From contig JAQSYS010000100.1 in the NCBI GenBank assembly GCA_029256005.1, positions 1-6,620 of the forward strand: 6,620 nt of DNA. Direction: 5' to 3'. The notes below the pieces were generated by a model, which did not search any database, had not been told where the DNA came from, and worked only from the letters and a program-made list of their open reading frames with translations. Position 1 is the stretch's first letter. Each line of letters opens with the position of its first letter. Below are positions 1 through 5,889 of the stretch, piece by piece. The DNA comes from Sedimentibacter sp. Its GTDB lineage: Bacteria; Bacillota; Clostridia; Tissierellales; Sedimentibacteraceae. The position numbers and the translations under genes are program-made.

Positions 1-1
1 A

Positions 2-700
2 ATAAATATTGATACAAATGAAAAAATAAGAGCTATAATTCCTTTAAGAGAATTTAATGATGATGAATACCTAATGTTTGTTACTAAAAAAGGTATTATC
101 AAGAAAACAAAGTTAAGTGAATTTGATACATTAAGAAAAAATGGCTTGGTTGCAATAAAGATAGCTGAAGATGATGAGCTGATTGGTGTAAGTAAGACAG
201 ATGGAACAAAAGATGTATTCATTGTAACTAAGGATGGAAAAGGAATAAGATTTAATGAAAATGATGTAAGAGAAACAGGCAGAAATACTATGGGTGTTAA
301 AGCTATAGCCATATCAAAAGATGATGAGCTTGTTACTATGTGCATTATTAAAATGAGTGATGAGAATAAATATATATTGACTGTTACAGAAAATGGCTAT
401 GCTAAAATAACCGTATCATCAGAGTATAGATGCCAAAACAGAAGTGGCAAGGGTATGAAGGCACATAACATTAATGACAAAACAGGTAAAATTATAGGAT
501 CATTAATTGTTGAAAAGGAAGATGATATAATGCTTTTAAGTACAAATGGTGTTATAATAAGAATGCATGCTACAGGCATTTCAATTATGGGCAGAGATAC
601 TCAAGGTGTTATTGCTATGAGGTTAAACGGTGATGATAAGGTTGCATCAATTGCAAAAATATTCACTGAAGAAGATATAGATCTGGTAGAGGAAGAATAA
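2..700 (+). CDS. gyrA: DNA gyrase subunit A, C-terminal domain (5' partial)
   Basis: This is the last 232 codons of GyrA, open from base 2 to the TAA at 698-700; the start and the catalytic tyrosine domain lie outside the window. GyrA with GyrB introduces negative supercoils, and its C-terminal beta-pinwheel wraps DNA. The fragment shows repeating pinwheel blades, each with a hydrophobic strand, a T-x-x-G-x-x-x-(K/R) turn and a G-x-x-x-x-G-V/M strand. Examples are VTKDGKGIRF followed by GRNTMGVKAI, VTENGYAKI followed by RSGKGMKAHNI, and STNGVIIRM followed by GRDTQGVIAMRL. The earlier LMFVTKKGIIKKT stretch makes at least four blades. The GyrA-box is not in view. The tail is short and acidic (DLVEEE). 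The ATG at 74 is internal, because the frame is open and GyrA-like upstream of it. ParC is a less likely alternative. No terminator separates it from rsbV, 13 bases downstream. Confidence 0.93.
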   Translation: MNIDTNEKIRAIIPLREFNDDEYLMFVTKKGIIKKTKLSEFDTLRKNGLVAIKIAEDDELIGVSKTDGTKDVFIVTKDGKGIRFNENDVRETGRNTMGVKAIAISKDDELVTMCIIKMSDENKYILTVTENGYAKITVSSEYRCQNRSGKGMKAHNINDKTGKIIGSLIVEKEDDIMLLSTNGVIIRMHATGISIMGRDTQGVIAMRLNGDDKVASIAKIFTEEDIDLVEEE

Positions 701-706
701 AGGAGG
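701..706 (+). promoter_or_regulatory. Strong ribosome binding site of rsbV
   Basis: AGGAGG lies directly after the gyrA stop codon and seven bases before the rsbV ATG. It fixes the start at 714. The 13-base gap has no room for a promoter, so rsbV is likely read from gyrA-derived transcripts or from a promoter inside gyrA. Confidence 0.85.
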
Positions 707-713
707 TTTTAAT

Positions 714-1025
714 ATGTCATTGGAGATACAGTACATTACTTTAGAAAATGCTTTAGAAATAAAACCTATAGGAGAAGTAGATATATATACTTCTCCTGAA
801 CTTAAAAATAAAATCTATGAGCTTATTGAACAACAAAACCATGATTTAATCATCAATGGAGAGCAGCTAGATTATATTGATTCTACTGGTCTTGGAGTAA
901 TTATGGGGATTTATAAAAAACTTCAAGAGAAAAGCTTAAATATTAAGGTTGTAAATTTAAAACCTAATATTTATAAGCTGTTTGATATAACTGGCTTAAA
1001 TAAAGTATTTAATATACAAGGGTGA
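714..1025 (+). CDS. rsbV: Anti-sigma factor antagonist, STAS domain (RsbV-like)
   Basis: This 103-residue cytosolic protein is a single STAS domain, the usual size for RsbV/SpoIIAA. In the family, the unphosphorylated form binds the anti-sigma factor and frees the sigma factor, and phosphorylation of one serine switches it off. The N-terminal half has the strand and G-E-V-D-I-Y-T-S-P-E-L motif (residues 20-30) typical of the fold. The phosphorylation loop DSTGLG spans residues 56-61, with the acceptor at Ser57 and Thr58 next to it. The C-terminal part (NIYKLFDITGLNKVF) matches the last helix. It overlaps nothing and is followed after four bases by the RsbW-like gene. Order and the SigB-type sigma partner favour RsbV over SpoIIAA. 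The switch residues are intact, in contrast to its neighbour. Confidence 0.9.
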   Translation: MSLEIQYITLENALEIKPIGEVDIYTSPELKNKIYELIEQQNHDLIINGEQLDYIDSTGLGVIMGIYKKLQEKSLNIKVVNLKPNIYKLFDITGLNKVFNIQG

Positions 1026-1029
1026 TACA

Positions 1030-1407
1030 ATGGAAAAAATTAAATTAACAATTCCTAAAAAATCTGAATATATGAGCACAATAAGACTTACTACTTCAGC
1101 TTTATCTAATTTAAAGGGATTTAACGTAGATGATTTAGAAGATATTAAGGTTGTTATTTCTGAAGTTTGTACATTTTTTATTAATAATGTAGATAATCAA
1201 AGTGAACCTCTTGATATTATATATAAAATAAGTGATAATAATATATCAGTGGAAGTAACTGACTTAAATACAGGAAATATTTCAGATAATAATGGGACAA
1301 ACAGTGAAATGAGCGTAATGATAATTGAAAGCTTAGCTGACAATTATAATTTTGACTTAGAAAACAAAAAAATAATATTTGAAAAGAGCATAAATAATCT
1401 AAAATAG
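1030..1407 (+). CDS. rsbW: RsbW-like anti-sigma factor, degenerate ATP-binding site
   Basis: This 125-residue protein has the position, size and N-terminal pattern of RsbW: IPKKSEYMSTIRLTTSAL, then GFNVDDLEDIKVVISEVCT. RsbW/SpoIIAB proteins are GHKL-fold serine kinases that hold the sigma factor and phosphorylate the STAS partner. Glu45, the general base position, is present. The N-box Asn expected four residues later is Phe49. In the G1 box Asp78 remains, but DxGxG reads DLNTG. In the G2 box the GLGL before FIIESL reads E93-M-S-V ahead of MIIESLADN, so both glycines are lost. ATP binding and kinase activity are therefore doubtful, although sigma-binding surfaces may persist. The reading frame is intact, so it does not look like a pseudogene. 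A ribosome site (AGGGTGAT) overlaps the rsbV stop codon, suggesting translational coupling. Confidence 0.8.
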   Translation: MEKIKLTIPKKSEYMSTIRLTTSALSNLKGFNVDDLEDIKVVISEVCTFFINNVDNQSEPLDIIYKISDNNISVEVTDLNTGNISDNNGTNSEMSVMIIESLADNYNFDLENKKIIFEKSINNLK

Positions 1408-1418
1408 GCGTTGATAAT

Positions 1419-2180
1419 ATGAGCGAAGCAATTCAAAATACCAAGACTATAAAAAATCAGGATTTATTTTTGCGATACCAACAAAAAAGAGAAATCGAAA
1501 CAAGAAATCAAATTTTTGATAAGTATAAGTATATGGCAGAAATTATATCCAGAAAATATATCAATAAAGGCATCGAACATGAAGATATTTATCAAATAGC
1601 TTGCATGGGATTGATTTATGCCATTGAAAGATTTGATATCACTAAAGGATTCGAATTCACTTCTTTTGCAACTCCTACTATTTTAGGAGAAATAAAAAAA
1701 TATTTCAGGGATAAGGGTTGGGCTATAAAGGTTCCGCGCAAAATTCAAGAAATATCAAAAAAGGTGAATGATGTTAACCACTTGTTAAGTTCACAACTCA
1801 ATCATGCACCTACAGTCAAAGAAATTGCACAGTACTTAAACACTACTGAAGAAGAAGTTCTTGAAGCTTTTGAAGCAGGAAAAATGTTTAATTCTCAGTC
1901 TCTGGATGAAAAATTCGATTCGGGTAGTGAAGACAGTGAAATATCTCTGATGGATATAGTAGGCCAAGAAGATAATCATTTTGACAGCATTGAAAATGAA
2001 GACTTCATTAAAAAATCCATGGATAAATTAAATGAACTTGAAAGAAAAATAATTTTCAAAAGATTTTATTCAAACAAAACACAAAGTGAAATTGCAAAAG
2101 AACTAAATATTTCACAAATGACAGTATCGAGAATAGAAAAAAAATCTTTGGAAAAATTAAGAATTGAATTCAATAAATAG
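1419..2180 (+). CDS. sigB: RNA polymerase sigma factor, SigB type
   Basis: This 253-residue sigma-70 family protein belongs to the SigB/F/G group. Region 2 covers about residues 37-105 (EDIYQIACMGLIYAIERFD, then FATPTILGEIKKYFRDKGW). Region 3 covers about 108-185 and includes PTVKEIAQYLNTTEEEV. Region 4 covers about 200-250, with the helix-turn-helix TQSEIAKELNISQMTVSRIE. The RDKGWAIKVPRKIQE stretch resembles SigB (RDK-x-W, VPR) more than SigF/SigG, which usually read RDDG then VSR, so a general-stress role is favoured over sporulation. It follows the RsbW-like gene by 11 bases. No strong Shine-Dalgarno precedes the ATG, only a weak purine-poor stretch, so translation may depend on coupling to the upstream gene. 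The gene ends just before a terminator. The identity of its regulon is not visible here. Confidence 0.88.
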   Translation: MSEAIQNTKTIKNQDLFLRYQQKREIETRNQIFDKYKYMAEIISRKYINKGIEHEDIYQIACMGLIYAIERFDITKGFEFTSFATPTILGEIKKYFRDKGWAIKVPRKIQEISKKVNDVNHLLSSQLNHAPTVKEIAQYLNTTEEEVLEAFEAGKMFNSQSLDEKFDSGSEDSEISLMDIVGQEDNHFDSIENEDFIKKSMDKLNELERKIIFKRFYSNKTQSEIAKELNISQMTVSRIEKKSLEKLRIEFNK

Positions 2181-2199
2181 AGAAATATATAACATCAGG

Positions 2200-2230
2200 G
2201 GAACGACATAGTCGTTCCGTTTGTTTATTT
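2200..2230 (+). terminator. Intrinsic terminator after sigB
   Basis: GGAACGAC (2200-2207) and GTCGTTCC (2211-2218) form a perfect 8-bp stem with a three-base loop (ATA). A T-rich tail with two interrupting G's and an A follows. It closes the gyrA-rsbV-rsbW-sigB unit, 20 bases past the sigB stop codon. The imperfect tail may allow some readthrough into the UPF0182 gene, for which no clear promoter is visible in 2181-2250. Confidence 0.8.
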
Positions 2231-2250
2231 AAAAGATTTAGGGAGGTATC

Positions 2251-5112
2251 ATGAAGAATAGAGGAAGATTTTTTACCATAGGGTTAATTATAGTTGTATT
2301 TTTATTAATTAATTCATTCGGTGGCGCTATTAGATTTTCAACAGATTATTTGTGGTTTAAAGAAATTGGATATACAGAAACATTTTTAACAAAAATAAAA
2401 GCTCAATTTACAATAGGCGTACCGGTATTTGTTGTTTTGAGCATATTATTGTATTTATTTATGAAAAACTTAAAGAAAAAATATGACATTGAATCTGAAG
2501 TTGTGGATACAAAAAACACAAAAAAGATTAACTTGTGGATAAAATTAATTTCAGTCACAATTAGTTTTCTTTACACTGCAAGCATTGTTTCAACTATGTG
2601 GCTTGATATTTTAGAATTTATAAACAGTGAAAACTTTGGAATTAATGACCCTATTTTTAATAATGATGTAGGTTTTTATTTTTTCAAGCTTCCATTGATT
2701 AATACAGCAGTTGATTCAATAATTAATGTTTTGTTTTTGATGATTATTATTACTGTAGCTTTCTATGCTTACCTTGCATTAAAAGACAGCATCAAAAATG
2801 TAACAGAACATTTTGAAGAAATGAAATATAATTCTCGCCAATTTGATTTGGGAATTATATTAAATAAGAAATTTGCTTCAAAAATTATAAATCAATTGTC
2901 CTTCATAGGCATTTTTGTGTTTTTGTTCTTAGGAATAAAGTATGTATTAAAATGCTATGATCTATTATATTCGAGACTTGGAAGAGTTTTTGGAGCAGGT
3001 TATACTGACATAAACATAACTTTAAATTTATACAGACTATTGGCAGTTGGCTGCATTATTGCTGCTGTGACATTCTATATGGGAGCTAAAAAAAGAAATT
3101 TAAAATTCGCTCTTTCAGTGCCTGCGGCATTGATAGTTATATCGATTGTCGGAACAGGTTTAGCTGGTATAGTTGAAAACTTTATCGTTGAGCCCGATCA
3201 GCTTTCAAAAGAAACAAAGTATATGGAATATAGCATAAAAAATACACAAAGCGCCTATGCTTTAAATGATGTTAATCAAATAGATTTTCCTGCAAATGAT
3301 GATTTAACAATTGAAGATATAAAAAATAACCAAGAGGTTATTGATAATATAAGAATTAATGACCAGGACCCACTGATACAGGTTTATAATCAACTTCAAG
3401 GGATAAGACCTTATTATGTATTTAATGATGTAGATGTGGATCGTTATATAATAGATGGTGATTACAAACAGGTATTTTTGTCAGCAAGAGAGCTGGATCA
3501 AAGCCGTTTAAATGAACAGGCAAAGACATGGGTAAATCAATATTTGAAATATACTCATGGCTACGGTATAACATTATCACAGGTTAATGAGGTAACTGCG
3601 CAGGGTCAGCCGGAAATGCTTGTAAGAAACATACCACCAACCACCACCACAGACTTAAAAATTACAAGACCTGAAATATATTTCGGTGAAAAAACTAATG
3701 AATACATAATAGTTAATACAGATGAAAAGGAATTTGATTATCCTTCAGGTTCAGATAATGCCGAGACATTTTATGAAGGAGAAGCAGGTATTAAGCTGTC
3801 TTTTGTAAATAAGCTTTTATTCACGTTGAGAGAAGGAAGCTACAGGGTTTTAATTTCAAATAATATAAATTCAAACAGTAAAATATTGATAAATAGAAAC
3901 ATAATTGAAAGAGTTTTTGAAATTGCACCTTTTATGTATTTTGATCCTGATGCTTATGTAGTTGTAAATCAAGAAGACGGAAAGCTCTATTGGATTATAG
4001 AAGGCTTTACTATAAGCGATAAATTTCCTTATTCACAACCAACAGACAAATTTATTGAAGGTTTAGATGTGAACTATATAAGAAATTCAGCTAAGGTTGT
4101 AATAGATGCTTATGATGGATCAACTGATTTTTATATATCAGATGAAAGTGATCCAATAATAAAGACATATAATAAAATCTTTACTGATTTATTCAAGCCA
4201 ATGAGTGAAATGCCTGAAGGATTAAAACAGCATGTAAGATATTCGCAAGCGTATTTTGATGTACAGGCAGATATGTATAGGTTGTACCATATAGAAAATC
4301 CAACTGTATTTTTCGGAAGAGAAGATTATTGGGACATTGCAAATGAGAAGTATATGGATAATGGTGAAGAACCTGTTGGCTCAAGCTATGTGATGTTTAA
4401 GCTTCCGGAAGAGAAAAATGTAGAATTTCTGTTGACTACACAATATACACCGCAAAGCAAAGATAATATGATTGCGCTATTAACAGCAAGAAATGACGGA
4501 GATAATTACGGAGAGCTGGTGTTGTATGAATTTCCGAAAACCAAGACTGTAGCTGGTCCAAATATGATTGAAACAAAGATTGACCAAGATACAGTGATTT
4601 CTTCTCAGCTTACCCTGTGGAGTCAGGTAGGTTCGACTGTCTTAAGAGGAAATACACTGGTTGTACCTATAGAAGATTCATTGCTTTATGTAGAACCAAT
4701 ATATCTAAAATCAGATACTGAAAGCAACTTTCCTGAAATGAAAATGGTAGTTGTATCATTTGATGACAGAATTGTAATGGAATCAACATTAGACAAGGCA
4801 ATTGAAAGAATATTCGGAATTTATTCTGAGCCTGAAGTACCGGTAGAAGAAGAATATGACAATACAAATATAACTGATTTGATTAAGCAGGCAACTATTT
4901 TATTCAATGATGCGACCGAAGCACAACAACGAGGAGATTGGTCAGTATACGGAGAAAAATTAAAAGAGCTTGAAGACATATTGAATCAATTGAATTTATT
5001 GACAAATGGGACTGCTCAAAACATGGGCACGGAAAATACAGACACAGAAAACAACACAATTGATGAAAATTCAACTGAAAATAATGTAACAGAGGGAGCA
5101 ATAACAGATTAA
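2251..5112 (+). CDS. UPF0182 family membrane protein (COG1615)
   Basis: This 953-residue integral membrane protein has the usual length and layout of UPF0182, a family without an established function. Seven hydrophobic segments are seen at about residues 7-27, 53-71, 95-118, 154-177, 213-233, 259-279 and 285-311. A large soluble region, probably outside the membrane, follows at about 312-857. Family-like motifs are NDPIFNNDVGFYFFKLP (about 132-148), EPDQLSKETKYMEYSIK (about 314-330), and later IRPYYVFNDVDVDRY and FGREDYW. Near the C-terminus, after an acidic PVEEEYD stretch, comes the conserved-looking GDWSVYGEKLKELEDIL helix. The last 36 residues are Thr/Asn/Glu/Asp-rich and look disordered. 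The start is set by GGGAGG five bases before the ATG. The glyoxalase-like gene follows after 34 bases, probably in the same transcript. No substrate or catalytic residue can be assigned. Confidence 0.92.
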   Translation: MKNRGRFFTIGLIIVVFLLINSFGGAIRFSTDYLWFKEIGYTETFLTKIKAQFTIGVPVFVVLSILLYLFMKNLKKKYDIESEVVDTKNTKKINLWIKLISVTISFLYTASIVSTMWLDILEFINSENFGINDPIFNNDVGFYFFKLPLINTAVDSIINVLFLMIIITVAFYAYLALKDSIKNVTEHFEEMKYNSRQFDLGIILNKKFASKIINQLSFIGIFVFLFLGIKYVLKCYDLLYSRLGRVFGAGYTDINITLNLYRLLAVGCIIAAVTFYMGAKKRNLKFALSVPAALIVISIVGTGLAGIVENFIVEPDQLSKETKYMEYSIKNTQSAYALNDVNQIDFPANDDLTIEDIKNNQEVIDNIRINDQDPLIQVYNQLQGIRPYYVFNDVDVDRYIIDGDYKQVFLSARELDQSRLNEQAKTWVNQYLKYTHGYGITLSQVNEVTAQGQPEMLVRNIPPTTTTDLKITRPEIYFGEKTNEYIIVNTDEKEFDYPSGSDNAETFYEGEAGIKLSFVNKLLFTLREGSYRVLISNNINSNSKILINRNIIERVFEIAPFMYFDPDAYVVVNQEDGKLYWIIEGFTISDKFPYSQPTDKFIEGLDVNYIRNSAKVVIDAYDGSTDFYISDESDPIIKTYNKIFTDLFKPMSEMPEGLKQHVRYSQAYFDVQADMYRLYHIENPTVFFGREDYWDIANEKYMDNGEEPVGSSYVMFKLPEEKNVEFLLTTQYTPQSKDNMIALLTARNDGDNYGELVLYEFPKTKTVAGPNMIETKIDQDTVISSQLTLWSQVGSTVLRGNTLVVPIEDSLLYVEPIYLKSDTESNFPEMKMVVVSFDDRIVMESTLDKAIERIFGIYSEPEVPVEEEYDNTNITDLIKQATILFNDATEAQQRGDWSVYGEKLKELEDILNQLNLLTNGTAQNMGTENTDTENNTIDENSTENNVTEGAITD

Positions 5113-5135
5113 TTAGAAATATAGTGAATTTCTAA
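5113..5135 (+). repeat. Small inverted repeat ahead of the glyoxalase ribosome site
   Basis: TTAGAAAT (5113-5120) and ATTTCTAA (5128-5135) can form an 8-bp stem with a seven-base loop, immediately after the UPF0182 stop codon and abutting GGGAGG. There is no T tract, so it is not a terminator. It could act in mRNA processing or in tuning translation of the next gene, or it may be chance in AT-rich DNA. Confidence 0.45.
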
Positions 5136-5146
5136 GGGAGGTCTAT

Positions 5147-5515
5147 ATGAAATATACATTCAATCACTTTAATTTTAACATTTTAAATTTAGAAAAAAGC
5201 ATGAACTTTTATAAACAAGCATTGGGCTTGATAGAAGTAAGAAAAAAAGAAGCAGCCGATGGAAGTTTCATATTAGTGTACTTAGGAGACGGAGAAACTG
5301 ATTTTACACTAGAGCTTACTTGGATGAGAGACAGAACTGAAAGCTATGACTTAGGAGAGCAGGAATTCCACCTTGCCATGGCAGTTGACAATTACGATGA
5401 AGCATTTAAAAAACATAAAGAAATGGGCTGTATAGAATATATCAATGAATCAATGGGTATATACTTTATAACAGACCCAGATGGATATTGGATAGAAATA
5501 GTTCATAAAAAGTAA
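5147..5515 (+). CDS. gloA: Glyoxalase I-like lyase (VOC superfamily)
   Basis: This 122-residue cytosolic protein is made of two beta-alpha-beta-beta-beta modules. In the family, GloA isomerises the hemithioacetal of methylglyoxal and a thiol (glutathione) to the lactoyl thioester, detoxifying methylglyoxal. Four metal ligands can be placed: His7 (NHFNF), Glu56 (LEL), His75 (FHLAM) and Glu117 (WIEIV). They match the H-E-H-E pattern of bacterial glyoxalase I and their spacing resembles the Ni-type enzymes. NLEKSMNFYKQALGL and ITDPDGYWIEI are family signatures. It is shorter than the roughly 135-residue proteobacterial enzymes, as in other compact clostridial forms. Many Clostridia lack glutathione, so the physiological thiol is uncertain, and another VOC activity is possible. 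GGGAGG eight to nine bases upstream supports the ATG at 5147. It is probably cotranscribed with the UPF0182 gene. Confidence 0.85.
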   Translation: MKYTFNHFNFNILNLEKSMNFYKQALGLIEVRKKEAADGSFILVYLGDGETDFTLELTWMRDRTESYDLGEQEFHLAMAVDNYDEAFKKHKEMGCIEYINESMGIYFITDPDGYWIEIVHKK

Positions 5516-5517
5516 GT

Positions 5518-5571
5518 AGTAATAAAAAATTAGCTGTATTTAATTACAGCTAATTTTTTATTACTTTTTAT
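5518..5571 (+). terminator. Strong terminator after the glyoxalase gene
   Basis: A perfect 21-bp inverted repeat begins three bases after the stop codon. Its arms are 5518-5538 and 5545-5565 (core TTAGCTGTA / TACAGCTAA), with the six-base loop TTTAAT. The A-run/T-run flanks place T tracts after the stem in both directions, so it could in principle work on both strands. A further T-rich tail follows. Confidence 0.9.
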
Positions 5572-5601
5572 TAATTTAATTAAGAAAAATTAAATTAATA
5601 A
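5568..5601. repeat. AT-only inverted repeat next to the terminator
   Basis: TTAATTTAATT (5571-5581) and AATTAAATTAA (5588-5598) pair perfectly around a six-base loop. With three more flanking A-T pairs the stem is 14 bp. It contains no G-C pair and no downstream T tract, so it would be a weak RNA hairpin. It sits back to back with the preceding terminator. Confidence 0.5.
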
Positions 5602-5716
5602 GATAAGAATCGACATAATATTTTAAAAGAAGTCAAAAAATCACCCCAGTTAATATTTATATATTTAATAAATAAATTTTAATTAACATATTACGACAAT
5701 TAATAAATGTTACTGT

Positions 5717-5725
5717 TGCTATAAT
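5717..5725 (+). promoter_or_regulatory. Extended -10 promoter of the riboswitch transcript
   Basis: TGCTATAAT is a perfect extended -10 element (TG-n-TATAAT). No good -35 box sits 17 bases upstream; ACGACA at 5693-5698 is too far. An extended -10 can compensate for this. The predicted start is near 5732, two bases before the first base of the aptamer's closing stem, which supports the call. The 5602-5716 stretch upstream is AT-rich, and I see no gene in it. Confidence 0.7.
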
Positions 5726-5733
5726 TTAAATTG

Positions 5734-5816
5734 TATTATTGTGATACTGTGAAATATGTTCTATTATTTGGGCACCTAGGACATATGGAGTAAATGGTGC
5801 AACCGGCCAACTAATA
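5734..5816 (+). ncRNA. Cyclic-di-GMP-II riboswitch aptamer
   Basis: The segment has the signature of the class II cyclic-di-GMP riboswitch: TTTGGGCACC (5767-5776), a variable 19-base insert, then GGTGCAACCGGCC (5796-5808). GCACC/GGTGC form a 5-bp stem. The upstream part, GATACTGTGAAATATG, is similar in layout to the conserved 5' half of known members. TATTATTG (5734-5741) can pair with CAACTAATA (5808-5816), with one bulged C, to close the structure as P1. The family senses the second messenger c-di-GMP. It lies in the leader of a membrane sensor gene and runs into a terminator. The assignment rests on remembered consensus and was not scored with a covariance model. Confidence 0.85.
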
Positions 5817-5840
5817 ACTTAGTTGGTTTTATTTTTTATT
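5807..5840 (+). terminator. Riboswitch expression-platform terminator
   Basis: CCAACTAA (5807-5814) and TTAGTTGG (5819-5826) form an 8-bp stem with loop TAAC, followed by TTTTATTTTTTATT. The 5' arm is the same sequence used for the 3' side of aptamer P1, so the two structures exclude each other. Ligand-stabilised P1 should prevent the terminator, which predicts that c-di-GMP turns expression on. The direction of control is inferred. Confidence 0.85.
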
Positions 5841-5873
5841 AAACAAACAATACAATAGATAAAAATATTTGTT

Positions 5874-5889
5874 AAAGGTGAATAAATTG
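5874..5889 (+). promoter_or_regulatory. Ribosome binding site deciding a TTG start
   Basis: AAAGGTG (5874-5880) stands six bases before TTG (5887-5889), a normal Shine-Dalgarno distance. The next in-frame ATG is not until about 6298, inside the membrane domain, so TTG is the best start. An in-frame GTG at 5878 overlaps the ribosome site and is less likely. Confidence 0.7.

Noticed and set aside
397..579. Minus-strand open frame inside gyrA
   Set aside because: It lies opposite a clear gyrase blade sequence, has no ribosome site and no recognisable product; it is a shadow of gyrA.
714..2180. Reading the cassette as the sporulation operon spoIIAA-spoIIAB-sigF
   Set aside because: The order is the same, but the sigma factor carries the SigB-like RDKGW...VPRKIQE stretch instead of the SigF/SigG RDDG...VSR form, and the anti-sigma factor lacks the well-kept SpoIIAB ATP motifs.
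2181..2250. A SigB- or SigA-type promoter for the UPF0182 gene
   Set aside because: GTTTG near 2219 and TTTAAAAG near 2229 do not form a convincing -35/-10 pair, and no GGGTAT-like -10 box is present; the promoter remains unlocated.
4193..5101. Three minus-strand open frames under the UPF0182 gene
   Set aside because: They are short, lie opposite conserved coding sequence, and have His/Leu/Gln-rich translations typical of antisense AT-rich codons; no start signals were seen.
5571..5598. Second intrinsic terminator downstream of the glyoxalase gene
   Set aside because: The stem is only A-T pairs and is followed by AATAAGATAA instead of a T tract.
5878..5880. GTG as the start of the sensor gene
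   Set aside because: It overlaps the AAAGGTG ribosome site and would itself have only a poorly spaced AAAG upstream; TTG at 5887 has ideal spacing.
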